The notes: generated by a model from the sequence alone, not told the origin. DNA of 64,000 nucleotides from Gammaproteobacteria bacterium (GCA_020445405.1 JAGRGQ010000010.1:1-64000); one strand, 5' to 3'; positions 42,817-51,337 are shown, counted from the first letter of the stretch. A program made the numbers and translations.

Positions 42817-43338
42817 TCAGTAGTCCTTGCCGTATCCGTAGAAGCTGCCGTTGTTGGCGCGGATGATATCGTCCTTGCTGGCGCCGGCGGTGAGGGGTTT
42901 GCTGCTTTTTCCGTCCGCGCCCGAACTGTAGAGATCGAAATCCGAATTGATCGGGTGCAGATTGTGATCCTTGCGGGCGTTGTTCTGCGCCTCCGATCCA
43001 CCCCCTTCGATCGCCAGATACTGGTAGGGGTTTCCCCAGCTGTCGTTGAGATCGCCGCCGACCTCGGCCAGGCTGTTGGGATAGCGGTCATTGTCCGTAT
43101 AGAAGTTCTTCACCAGCAGCTCGATCCCCTGCATCTCGCGGACAATCTTGTGCATTTCGCCCTCTGCGATGTAACCGTTGTAGGTGGGGATTGCGATCGC
43201 GGTCAGCAGGCCCAGAATCGCGATGGCGATGACCAGTTCGAGCAGCGAGAATCCTGCGGCGCGGATTGGCAGGCCATAAGCGGGTTGGCCCGGTTGTCGC
43301 CGGTTGCGGCAGGTGTGGTTTTTCAGTTCAGTTATCAT
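42817..43338 (-). CDS. Type II pseudopilin/GspG-like protein
   Basis: A 173-residue prepilin with a long leader of about 30 residues ending AAG before FSLLELVIAIAILGLLTAIA (Glu5 present). The C-terminal part, NDRYPNSLAEVGG, NDSWGNPYQYLA and FDLYSSGADGK, matches the GspG major-pseudopilin fold including the calcium-site region. The ATG at 43338 is chosen because it gives a plausible leader; the frame is open much further upstream. No other type II secretion or pilus gene is near. Its only partner is the GGDEF-EAL gene directly downstream, a combination that may tie pilus or secretion function to c-di-GMP. Confidence 0.8.
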   Translation of the reverse strand: MITELKNHTCRNRRQPGQPAYGLPIRAAGFSLLELVIAIAILGLLTAIAIPTYNGYIAEGEMHKIVREMQGIELLVKNFYTDNDRYPNSLAEVGGDLNDSWGNPYQYLAIEGGGSEAQNNARKDHNLHPINSDFDLYSSGADGKSSKPLTAGASKDDIIRANNGSFYGYGKDY

Positions 43339-43682
43339 CACGTCGTGTCGGATCAGTTTTGTTAAAATGAGACGAAGTTTTCCACCCAAGGGGGATGCTG
43401 CGCGCTCCGCTGCGAAAACCACTCCTACACGGGACGATAATTGCCCGATTACCCCTGACCGGCGCGTTGCCGCGCGGTTGTCCCTTCGACCATAGCTGTC
43501 GGCACATACAGCAGAAGCTTGAACGGGTCGCATGCCCGGTATCCGTCGGAGACGGGGTCAGGAATCGGCCGCAATCGGCTGGAGGGGATGCGGTGCGGCA
43601 GCGGAAAAGAGAAGACAGGAGCCCCGGCCGAATATTAGTATCCGGTTTATTCAGGGGAATGTGCAGCTGGCGGGAAGGGGTG
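43339..43682. other. Divergent promoter region between pseudopilin and carboxyspermidine dehydrogenase
   Basis: About 345 bases with no convincing gene, although a plus-strand frame is open through it. GGAAGGGG (43675-43682) is the ribosome binding site for the downstream gene. Confidence 0.4.
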
Positions 43683-44900
43683 ATGAGCAGAATCTTGATA
43701 ATCGGCGCCGGCGGGGTCGGCAGGGTGGTGGCGCACAAATGCGCCCGGCTGCCCGCGGTATTCAGCGACGTCTGGCTGGCCAGCAGAACGCTCTCCAAGT
43801 GCGACCGGATCGCAGCGGAAATTGACGCACGGCAAATTTCGACCGCGCAGGTCGATGCCGACAATGTGCCGGAGCTGGTGGCGCTTATCCGCAGGGTCGA
43901 TCCGCGCATCGTCATTAACGTGGCGCTGCCGTACCAGGATCTCAGCATCATGGATGCCTGTCTGGAGACGGGTGTCGACTACCTGGATACCGCCAACTAC
44001 GAACCCCCGGAGCTGGCCAAATTCGAATATAAATGGCAGTGGGCCTATCGGGAGCGGTTCGCCGCGGCGGGTATCATGGCGCTGCTCGGCTCGGGCTTCG
44101 ATCCGGGTGTGACCAACGTCTTCACCGCCTATGCGTTGAAGCATCACTGCGACCGCATCGATACCGTGGATATCCTCGACTGCAACGCCGGGGATCACGG
44201 TTATCCGTTCGCGACGAATTTCAACCCGGAGATCAATATCCGGGAAGTGACCGCAAACGGACGTTATTTTCAGGACGGCACCTGGATAGAGACGCGGCCG
44301 CTGGAGATTTCGCGGGTATTCGACTTTCCTCAGATCGGACCGCGCAAAATCTACCTGCTCTACCACGAGGAGCTGGAGTCGCTGACCCGGCATATACCGG
44401 GCATCAAACGCATGCGCTTCTGGATGACCTTCGGTGACAGTTACCTGAAACACCTGGAGGTGATACGCAATCTTGGCTTGGACGGTATCGAGCCGATCGA
44501 GTTTCAGGGGCAGAAGGTCGTGCCGCTGCAGTTTCTCAAGGCGCTGCTGCCGGATCCCGCCTCTCTGGGAGCGCGCACCAAAGGCAAGACCAACATCGGC
44601 TGCCTGATCAAGGGTGAAAAACGGGGCAGGCCGGTTTCACGCTACATCTACAATGTCTGCGACCATCAGGCCTGTTACCACGAGACCAACGCCCAGGCGG
44701 TCTCCTACACCACCGGCGTTCCCGCGATGATCGGGGCCAAGCTGATGCTGGAGGGTAAATGGAGGCGCGCCGGCGTCTGGAACATGGAGCAGTTCGATCC
44801 GGATCCGTTTATGCAGGATTTGAACCGCTACGGCCTGCCCTGGCAGGATCTGGCGTACGCCATCGATATCGACGCGCCGTCCAAAGGAGTACCGGATTGA
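43683..44900 (+). CDS. Carboxynorspermidine/carboxyspermidine dehydrogenase
   Basis: A 405-residue saccharopine-dehydrogenase-family enzyme that condenses a diamine (putrescine or diaminopropane) with L-aspartate semialdehyde and reduces the imine with NADPH. The Rossmann motif is GAGGVG at residues 8-13; LLGSGFDPGVTNVFTAYAL and DILDCNAGDHGYPFATNFNP are typical of this subgroup rather than lysine enzymes. The ATG has GGAAGGGG upstream. It overlaps the decarboxylase gene by three bases. With arginine decarboxylase and agmatinase next door the substrate is probably putrescine and the product carboxyspermidine. Confidence 0.9.
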   Translation: MSRILIIGAGGVGRVVAHKCARLPAVFSDVWLASRTLSKCDRIAAEIDARQISTAQVDADNVPELVALIRRVDPRIVINVALPYQDLSIMDACLETGVDYLDTANYEPPELAKFEYKWQWAYRERFAAAGIMALLGSGFDPGVTNVFTAYALKHHCDRIDTVDILDCNAGDHGYPFATNFNPEINIREVTANGRYFQDGTWIETRPLEISRVFDFPQIGPRKIYLLYHEELESLTRHIPGIKRMRFWMTFGDSYLKHLEVIRNLGLDGIEPIEFQGQKVVPLQFLKALLPDPASLGARTKGKTNIGCLIKGEKRGRPVSRYIYNVCDHQACYHETNAQAVSYTTGVPAMIGAKLMLEGKWRRAGVWNMEQFDPDPFMQDLNRYGLPWQDLAYAIDIDAPSKGVPD

Positions 44901-46033
44901 CGGCGCAACCGCCGGCGCTGCCGTCGCCCTGTTATCTGCTGGAGGAGGCGAAGCTGAGGCGCAATCTGGAGCTGATCGGGCGGGTGTCGAAGGAGACCGG
45001 TTGCCACTTCATCCTGGCGCTGAAGAGTTTTGCCATGTGGTCGGTCTTTCCGCTGGTAACGCGTTATCTGGAAGGCTGTGCCGCCAGTTCGCTCAACGAA
45101 GCGACGCTGGCGCGAACCCGCTTTGGCGGCCATCTGCATGTTTATGCACCCGCGTACAGCGAAGACGAGTTCCCGCAACTGCTGGCGCTGTCCGACCGAA
45201 TCTCCTTCAACTCGCTAAGTCAGTGGCGCCGGTTTTCCGGACGCGCGCTGGCCGCCGGGGTCTCGGCCGGGCTGCGGGTGAACCCGGAGATCAATGAGGT
45301 CGGGACGGCGCTCTACAACCCCTGCGGAGAGCAGTCGCGTCTGGGGATCCGGTCACAGGAGCTGCACGATGCACTGCCGGATGGCGTGGCGGGGCTGCAC
45401 GTGCATGCGCTGTGTGAGAGCGGCGCGGATTCGACCGAACGTCTGATCGAGGCGGTGGAGCGGCGCTTCGGCCATCTGCTGGGATCGCTGCGCTGGCTGA
45501 ATCTGGGCGGTGGCCATCTGCTGACCCGGGCGGGATACGACGTGCCGCGCCTGATTCGCGCGCTTCGCAGATTAGGACAGCGGTATCCGCGACTGGAGCT
45601 GGTGCTGGAGCCGGGTTCGGCCGTCGCCTGGGATACCGGTCCGCTGGTGTCCAGCGTGCTGGATCTGATCGAACGCGGTGGTGTTCAGATCGCAATCCTG
45701 GATATATCGGCCAGCGCCCATATGCCGGATGTGCTGGAGATGCCCTACCGGCCGCAGGTGCGCGGTGCCGGCGGACCGGGAGAGAAAGCGCACAGCTACC
45801 GGCTGGGGGGGCTCACCTGCCTGGCTGGCGACGTGATCGGCGACTACGCGTTCGACCGGCCACTGCGGATCGGCGACCGCGTGATTTTCGAGGATATGAT
45901 GCACTACACGATGGTGAAGACGACCCTGTTCAACGGCGTGCGCCATCCGGCCATTGCGATACAGCATGCAACCGGTGAGGTCGAAGTGGTCCGGCGATTC
46001 GATTACCACGATTACGAGGCGCGCCTCTCCTGA
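44897..46033 (+). CDS. nspC: Carboxynorspermidine/carboxyspermidine decarboxylase
   Basis: A 378-residue PLP enzyme of the alanine-racemase fold that decarboxylates carboxy(nor)spermidine to (nor)spermidine. The PLP lysine is K43 in ILALKSF; further cofactor and active-site motifs are HVHALCES, NLGGGHLL, EPGSAVAWDTG, SAHMPDVLEMPYRP and CLAGDVIGDY (with the active-site cysteine). The start is a TTG at 44897 that overlaps the preceding stop (TTGA) and has AAAGGAG at ideal spacing inside the upstream gene; the longer frame is rejected. Together the two genes give an S-adenosylmethionine-independent last step of spermidine synthesis. Confidence 0.92.
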   Translation: MTAQPPALPSPCYLLEEAKLRRNLELIGRVSKETGCHFILALKSFAMWSVFPLVTRYLEGCAASSLNEATLARTRFGGHLHVYAPAYSEDEFPQLLALSDRISFNSLSQWRRFSGRALAAGVSAGLRVNPEINEVGTALYNPCGEQSRLGIRSQELHDALPDGVAGLHVHALCESGADSTERLIEAVERRFGHLLGSLRWLNLGGGHLLTRAGYDVPRLIRALRRLGQRYPRLELVLEPGSAVAWDTGPLVSSVLDLIERGGVQIAILDISASAHMPDVLEMPYRPQVRGAGGPGEKAHSYRLGGLTCLAGDVIGDYAFDRPLRIGDRVIFEDMMHYTMVKTTLFNGVRHPAIAIQHATGEVEVVRRFDYHDYEARLS

Positions 46034-46460
46034 TCCGCCCCCTCACCAGTCAGTCGCCGAATGCAGGCATGGTATCCTTGGATCAATCACTTAGCGGTAC
46101 GCAGAGTATGCCGCCTGAATGACACGCCCTCGTATCCTGTTTTGGTTCAATCCCGTTGTGCATCCCGAGCGATTCTGCTTGAATCTTGGCTGCTGCTTGG
46201 CTTTTTCGGATGATCGATCAAACTGCGATCCTCAGGGTTGCCGGGAGTGCCGAATCGCCCCAAAGCTCCGGGTCCCGGAGACGGCTGCGGGCTACACCAA
46301 CACCATGCTTGCCGCGTCGCGCCATAAAGCCTCATCGCCATGGTCGCAGCCGCTTGGGATTATGTGATGGATTCAAGAGACTGCGCAGGGTTTTCCGCTC
46401 AATGTTGTCGCATTCAGACCGTCCGGGAGTTCAGCGCGAATATCCTCCAGCGGCCGGTAT
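46034..46460. other. Intergenic region between convergent polyamine genes
   Basis: About 430 bases between convergent nspC and speA. No gene is visible. It holds repeat copy C, flanked by an 8-bp inverted repeat. Confidence 0.5.
46282..46357 (+). repeat. Dispersed intergenic repeat, copy C, inside an inverted repeat
   Basis: The core 46312-46357 (CCGCGTCGCGCCATAAAGCC then TCATCGCCATGGTCGCAGCC) aligns with copies A and B. Here CGGCTGCG (46282-46289) pairs with CGCAGCCG (46345-46352), so the element could fold as a large hairpin. Confidence 0.5.
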
Positions 46461-48374
46461 TCACGTCAAATGCGGGCTCTCTTCCTCCTCGAGATAGGTA
46501 TAGCCTTTCAATCCCTGCTGATAAAAATTGAGGAAGGCTTCGGACTCCTCGGTGCTGAGCCTGCCGGCGTTGCGGGCGGACCGGACCTGGCGCTGCATTC
46601 GACCGATCAGGAAGGATTCGTGGAACTGAACGTGGTCGAGCACACCGGCGACGGACTCGCCCTCCATGATCTGCTCCATTTCATAATTCGCGCCATCCAT
46701 CCGGATGTGTACCGCATGGGTATCCCCGAACAGATTGTGCAGGTCGCCGAGTATCTCCTGGTAGGCGCCGATAAGAAAAATTCCAAGCAGGTATTGTTCC
46801 CCCGGTCGCTTCGCATGCAGCGGCAGCGTCTGTGAGATCCCGTGCTTCAGCGGAAAACGCTGAATGTTTCCGTCTGAGTCGCAGGTAATGTCGACCAGAA
46901 TGCCCTGCCTGGCCGGCTTTTCATTCAGCCGGTGGATCGGCATCACCGGAAAGATCTGCCCGATGGCCCAGGCATCCGGCAGTGATTGAAAGACGGAGAA
47001 GTTGCAGAAATAGCGGTCGGCGGCCTGCAGATTCAGCTCCGGCATAATCTGGCTGATCTCCTTCCCATCCAGCCGGTGCATAATCAGCGTAACCAGATGC
47101 CAGTAGATGTCATCCGCCAGTGCGCGCTCTACCAGACTCGCGTGGCCCAGACTGAACAGCCGGTTGACGTCCTGCCTGAGCGAGACCGCGTCGTGCAGCG
47201 CCTCCCGAGGGGGAATCTGGTCCAGTTCGGACAGCGTCTCCCACAGACGGCGCAGCTGCACCGGGCTCGCCGCATCGGGTTCCGCGGGTGGCTGCTCGCT
47301 GGTCCGGCTGGCGACGCCGAGGGTATCGACGATCAGCACCGAATGATGCGCCACCAGTGCCCGTCCGGATTCGGAAATGATATGCGGTTCGCTCAACCTC
47401 TGCTCGTCGCATACCTCCTTCATGGTCCAGACAATACAGTTGGCGTACTCCTGCAGGCTGTAGTCGACCGAGGAGATGCTGTTGGAGATGCTGCCGTCGT
47501 AATTGACGCCAAGCCCGCCGCCCACATCCATGAACTCAATCGGGGCGCCGAGGCGCCGCGCTTCGACATAGTAGTGTGCAGCCTCCTGCATCGCCTCTTT
47601 TATGCGGCGGACTTCGGGCACCTGGCTGCCGATGTGAAAATGGAGCAGCTTCAGCGCTGCCAGCATGCCCGCAGCCGAAAGCTTGTTTATGGCTTCGAGC
47701 AGTTCTGATGCTGAAAGTCCGAATTTGGACATGTCGCCGCCGGAACCGTCCCAGAATCCGTTGCTGGTCGTTGCCAGTCCACAGCGCAATCCGATCAGCG
47801 GATCGACGCCGATCCGTTTGGCCGTGCTGAGAATCAGGTCGAGTTCGTTGGGTTTCTCCACCACGATGAACACCCGTTTTCCCAGTTTCAGGCCCACCAG
47901 CGCCAGCTCGATGAAACCCTGATCCTTGTAACCGTTACATACGATAATCCCTTCGACGTCATCCAGCATCGCGAGCGTCGCGTACAGCTCGGGCTTCGAG
48001 CCTGCCTCCAGGCCCCAGTGAAGCCCGGCGCCAAACTCGACGATCTCCTCGACCACCTGGTATTGCTGGTTTACCTTGATTGGATACACACCGTAATAAT
48101 TGCCGCCATACTCAGCTTCTTCGATCGCCCTGGAAAAGCGCCTGTGTATCTGCTGCATGCGCCGTTTCAGTATGTCCGAGAAACGCAGCAGCAGCGGCGG
48201 GTGAAGTCCCCTGTCCGCCAGTTTGTCGCAGAGCAGCTTCAGGTCGATGGGGCTTTCAGCGTCGCTGACGGCTTCCACATTGCCACTCCCGTTGACGCTG
48301 AAGTAACCTCCGCCCCAGCCATCGACCTGATAGAGTTTGGCTGCATCGGTGTATTTCCATACCGATCTATTCAT
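46461..48374 (-). CDS. speA: Biosynthetic arginine decarboxylase
   Basis: A 637-residue PLP enzyme converting arginine to agmatine. It shows the SpeA N-terminus (WKYTDAAKLYQVDGWGGGYF), the PLP lysine region YGVYPIKVNQQYQVVEEI, the glycine-rich LHFHIGSQVPEV and DVGGGLGVNYDG motifs, and VLIVDTLGV / SESGRAL near the middle. Length fits the family. The start ATG at 48374 lies inside the 3' end of speB, an 8-base overlap, so the two are translated as a unit with speB first. A longer frame upstream is rejected. It supplies the putrescine route facing the carboxyspermidine genes. Confidence 0.95.
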   Translation of the reverse strand: MNRSVWKYTDAAKLYQVDGWGGGYFSVNGSGNVEAVSDAESPIDLKLLCDKLADRGLHPPLLLRFSDILKRRMQQIHRRFSRAIEEAEYGGNYYGVYPIKVNQQYQVVEEIVEFGAGLHWGLEAGSKPELYATLAMLDDVEGIIVCNGYKDQGFIELALVGLKLGKRVFIVVEKPNELDLILSTAKRIGVDPLIGLRCGLATTSNGFWDGSGGDMSKFGLSASELLEAINKLSAAGMLAALKLLHFHIGSQVPEVRRIKEAMQEAAHYYVEARRLGAPIEFMDVGGGLGVNYDGSISNSISSVDYSLQEYANCIVWTMKEVCDEQRLSEPHIISESGRALVAHHSVLIVDTLGVASRTSEQPPAEPDAASPVQLRRLWETLSELDQIPPREALHDAVSLRQDVNRLFSLGHASLVERALADDIYWHLVTLIMHRLDGKEISQIMPELNLQAADRYFCNFSVFQSLPDAWAIGQIFPVMPIHRLNEKPARQGILVDITCDSDGNIQRFPLKHGISQTLPLHAKRPGEQYLLGIFLIGAYQEILGDLHNLFGDTHAVHIRMDGANYEMEQIMEGESVAGVLDHVQFHESFLIGRMQRQVRSARNAGRLSTEESEAFLNFYQQGLKGYTYLEEEESPHLT

Positions 48375-49278
48375 CTGTCGCTCCGATCTGTGAACCCTGT
48401 GCCGGTCTCTTGTCGTAGCCGCGCGCCTTTCCCCAATAAGAGATGCATTTTTGCAAAAGCTTCGCCGCCACCATTTCCGAGACATGCGAAGGTTCCGGTA
48501 CCAGCTCGACGATGTCCACGCCGCGCAGGTCGATATTTTCATTGCGCATCAGGATTTGGATGATATCCAGCCCCTGGTACCAGGAGAGGCCGCCGGGTTG
48601 AGGCGTACCGACTCCAGCGACCAATGCCGGATCGAAGCCGTCCATGTCGATGGTCAGCCAGACCGGACCGATCAGTGAAGCCAGGTGGCGCTGCAGTTTC
48701 CGCTGCGCCTCCGGCCGCTGCAGCAGCCGGTCCAGATAAGTGGTAATGCCGCGATCTCCGGCAATGGCCGCGGCCTCATTGGCGTGCAGCGAACGAATAC
48801 CGATCTGCACCAGCTTATAGCCTTTGTCCCGGATGCGGCGCATAGGGCAGGCGTGATTATAGACCGAGCCATGATAGGAGGTGCGAAGATCCGCATGGGC
48901 ATCAATCTGTACGACAGTGCCCCCTTTCGGCATTCTTGCAAAGACCAGCTCAGGTGTAATCGAGTGCTCGCCACCCAGCGCCAGGAACAGCGGCTCACGC
49001 CTGATTTGTGCCACGTTTTCGAGCAGTCTTTGGTGAAAAGCCTCGTCGCTCTCTCCGGCGACAGGCGACAACGGGGAGAGAACGGAGATCTTCATGTGCT
49101 TTGTGGGGCACCAGCCGGCGTCCTCTTCGTAGAACTCGAGCTGACTGCTGGCTGCGAGGATCGCCTCGGGTCCGGCAGCGGTGCCGGTTTTGTAAGTCAC
49201 GGTCCGCTCGTGAGGAACCGGCTGGATCGTGACGTCCGCCTCTTCCGGCGAAGCATTGGGCAATGAAAGGAAAAGCAT
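48367..49278 (-). CDS. speB: Agmatinase (agmatine ureohydrolase)
   Basis: A 303-residue arginase-fold, binuclear manganese enzyme that hydrolyses agmatine to putrescine and urea. Metal ligands are visible in GGEHS (H105), DAHADLR (D126, H128, D130) and DMDGFDP (D211, D213). The ATG at 49278 gives the standard N-terminus; a longer frame to 49371 runs into non-coding DNA. It overlaps speA by 8 bases. Guanidinobutyrase or formimidoylglutamase activity is possible for the fold, but coupling to speA makes agmatinase very likely. Confidence 0.93.
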   Translation of the reverse strand: MLFLSLPNASPEEADVTIQPVPHERTVTYKTGTAAGPEAILAASSQLEFYEEDAGWCPTKHMKISVLSPLSPVAGESDEAFHQRLLENVAQIRREPLFLALGGEHSITPELVFARMPKGGTVVQIDAHADLRTSYHGSVYNHACPMRRIRDKGYKLVQIGIRSLHANEAAAIAGDRGITTYLDRLLQRPEAQRKLQRHLASLIGPVWLTIDMDGFDPALVAGVGTPQPGGLSWYQGLDIIQILMRNENIDLRGVDIVELVPEPSHVSEMVAAKLLQKCISYWGKARGYDKRPAQGSQIGATDE

Positions 49279-49606
49279 TTTATCCGGACAGGTCGCAGGA
49301 CACTGATTATCCGCAGATGCACCAGGGAGAGAGGATTCTAAAACCTGACCGGTGCCAGCGCCAGAACTCAATTGGGTTGCCGGGTGGATCGCCTGCCGCC
49401 AATGTGGGTATCCGTACTGAAACAGTCACATGCCGTCATTCCGGCGATGGCCGGTATGACGGGCTTTCGGAAAAGCCAGTGCATCCCGATGGGCAGCAGT
49501 CCGCATTTCCCGCCGGCGAAAGCTGATTTTCGCCGCCCGCCGGACAGACGGCAGGGAGTCTCTGCAACGGTTTACAGGCGCTTCAGGCGCAGTTCGTGCG
49601 ACCGGG
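49279..49606. other. Intergenic region upstream of speB
   Basis: About 330 bases without a gene; the minus-strand promoter of speB should lie here. It contains a full palindromic repeat at 49433-49461. Confidence 0.5.
49433..49461 (+). repeat. Palindromic repeat GTCAT-CCGG family, full copy
   Basis: CCGTCATTCCGGC and GCCGGTATGACGG form an inverted repeat with one mismatch and a three-base loop. It shares the core GTCATnCCGG / CCGGnATGAC with the element at 38905-38936, and its right flank aligns with 9545-9590. Confidence 0.65.
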
Positions 49607-50476
49607 TCAGCGTTGCTCCTCAACACCCTCTGTGCCCTCTTCGACTTCCTCCTGATCGGCCGGGCTCTCGCCATCCGCCATCTCCCCGTTCTCGTCGCTG
49701 TCGCCCAGGCTCAGAATTTTCTCCCGCTTGCGATTGTCGCGCAGCTCGCTGAATACCGAGTATTCACCTGCAGTCACCGTCTTGGAAGTGGTTTCCAGCT
49801 CGTTGGCGAGTTCCTGCACGCTGCGCACCACGCTCATCAGCCTGTCACCCGATTTGGACATCGAAAAGGTATTGTTTTTCCGGTCCTCTTTTATTTTCTC
49901 TTCCAGTTGTGTGATCGAATCCTGCAGCTTCGACTGCTCCTGTTTGAGCGCGGAAATCGTGGTATCGGCCTCCGCTTGCACCCTGCGGATCTCATTCGCA
50001 TGATCTCGCTTCAGCGTTTCCACCGCCTGCATGTTGTCCTGATTGAGTTTATTCACGCGCTCTTCGTAATTCCGCTGCAGCTCCCTGGTATTGTTCAGGT
50101 TGGCGTCGTTCAGCTGCGTAATCAGATTTCCGTGCTGCAGGTTTGTCTGCTCGGTGTCCCGCAGATGTCCCTCCTTCAGGGAATCCACCAGTTTCTGCTG
50201 CGCTTCGGTCAGTTGCCGCGTCTCATCTTTGTGCGATTGCTCCAGTTTTTCGATTTCGTTGCCATTGGCTTTGTTCAGGACCCGCACTTTTTCCTCGTGC
50301 TGCGACGCCAGTTGCGCGAGCGCCTCCGCTTTTTTCTGATCGGCCTCCTCAAGTGCCTGCTCCTTTTTCTCAGACTCCCGCTTCGTTCCGAGGAGATAGC
50401 CGGCCAGGGCGCCGGTCAGAAAAAGAATCAGGATGACAAAAATTACAGGAGCCGTTGAAAGTGCAGAGAAATCCAT
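49607..50476 (-). CDS. Membrane-anchored long coiled-coil protein of unknown function
   Basis: A 289-residue protein with one N-terminal membrane helix (about residues 10-29, VIFVILILFLTGALAGYLLG), then about 180 residues of nearly continuous charged coiled coil (Glu, Lys, Gln, Asn and Leu heptads; for example LEQSHKDETRQLTEAQQKL), a short conserved-looking segment with MSVVRSVQELANELETTSKT, and an acidic tail. The topology suggests a cytoplasmic rod tethered to the inner membrane. I do not recognise a family; it could take part in cell envelope or granule organisation. It is transcribed away from the phasin genes, 447 bases distant. Confidence 0.65.
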   Translation of the reverse strand: MDFSALSTAPVIFVILILFLTGALAGYLLGTKRESEKKEQALEEADQKKAEALAQLASQHEEKVRVLNKANGNEIEKLEQSHKDETRQLTEAQQKLVDSLKEGHLRDTEQTNLQHGNLITQLNDANLNNTRELQRNYEERVNKLNQDNMQAVETLKRDHANEIRRVQAEADTTISALKQEQSKLQDSITQLEEKIKEDRKNNTFSMSKSGDRLMSVVRSVQELANELETTSKTVTAGEYSVFSELRDNRKREKILSLGDSDENGEMADGESPADQEEVEEGTEGVEEQR

Positions 50477-50923
50477 GTTTTTTACTCCAATTTTAAAGTC
50501 GCTTGTTTTTGGTCTGGGAGTTTGTTTTCAGGAATCCCGATAAATGGCATTAAGGAATCTTTCAGTAGCATGACTGAGAGATGCCTGAGTTGAAGCCTAA
50601 CATAAAGCGGAAAGGCGTGGCACCGGGGTGCTGCATTCACCTTTTTGTGCGCTCCGCCGCTCTCCCGCGGAAGGGGAACCCAAGCCGATATCCGCTGCGT
50701 TGATACGATGCCGTTCCGCCGTTTTCCCCAACTGCCAACGGCTGTCCGCCGCATTGATCCGACCGCAGAAATCGTTTTAAAAACAGGATAATAAGTTTTG
50801 TTTATATGTTACGGGCTTTTCGCAGATTAAGCAGACTGAAAAATGTTGCACTGCACAATATTGTCTGCTATGCTGCAATGCAACATAGAAAGTTTAATGT
50901 AGGGCTAAACAGGAGTCATCATC
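50477..50923. other. Divergent region with the phasin promoter
   Basis: About 450 bases without a gene. The part near 50844-50885 contains the phasin promoter and palindrome listed separately. CAGGAG (50910-50915) is the phasin ribosome binding site. Confidence 0.5.
50844..50885 (+). promoter_or_regulatory. Phasin promoter embedded in a TGCA-rich palindrome (candidate PhaR operator)
   Basis: Left arm TGTTGCACTGCA (50844-50855) and right arm TGCAATGCAACA (50874-50885) are inverted copies with one mismatch. TTGCAC (50846-50851), 17-base spacer and TATGCT (50869-50874) form a sigma-70 promoter whose -35 lies in the left arm and whose -10 touches the right. TGCA-rich sites are typical of PhaR-type repressors of phasin genes, so binding here would block transcription until granules titrate the repressor. 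Confidence 0.6.
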
Positions 50924-51277
50924 ATGTACCAGGAATTTATCGAGATTTACACCGCCGAGGCCGAGAAACTGTTGGCACCGGCGCAGCAATTTGCCAGGCT
51001 CTCCCTGAGCAATGCTGAAAAGCTGTATGCATTGCAGTTGGAAATCGCACAGAGTTACGTCAATCTTGGCGTTGACCAGATGAAAGCACTGATCGCGGTC
51101 AAGGATCGCACCTCTCTGCAGGCGTTTATGAGCAGCCAGGTCGAAGTTGCCAGAAATGTCGGCGAGAAGATGATAGCTGACACTCAGGCGGTTGCCGAAC
51201 TCGGCAGCAGCTTCAACACCGAAACTCAGCAGCTGGCACGGGAGAGTTTGAATGCCGTGTTATCACGGGCGGCTTGA
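50924..51277 (+). CDS. Phasin family protein
   Basis: A 117-residue amphipathic helical protein of the phasin_2 type that coats polyhydroxyalkanoate granules. AQQFARLSLSNAEKLYALQL and QAFMSSQVEVARNVGEKM are typical phasin stretches, and there is no signal peptide or membrane helix. CAGGAG precedes the ATG at normal distance. Its promoter lies in a large TGCA-rich palindrome, which fits the usual PhaR control. A terminator follows and a second phasin-like gene begins 125 bases later. Confidence 0.9.
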   Translation: MYQEFIEIYTAEAEKLLAPAQQFARLSLSNAEKLYALQLEIAQSYVNLGVDQMKALIAVKDRTSLQAFMSSQVEVARNVGEKMIADTQAVAELGSSFNTETQQLARESLNAVLSRAA

Positions 51278-51306
51278 TTGTTGGAACAGTGCTTTGCGGC
51301 ACGTGT

Positions 51307-51337
51307 GAGCCCTCATTTTTCAGGGTGAGGGCTCTTT
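51307..51337 (+). terminator. Terminator of the phasin gene
   Basis: GAGCCCTCA (51307-51315) and TGAGGGCTC (51326-51334) form a perfect 9-bp stem, followed by TTT. The T tract is short, so some read-through into the next gene is likely. Confidence 0.7.

Noticed and set aside
40368-42866. 832-codon plus-strand ORF
   Set aside because: Antisense to the GGDEF-EAL gene, which has full motifs; the long open frame reflects codon bias.
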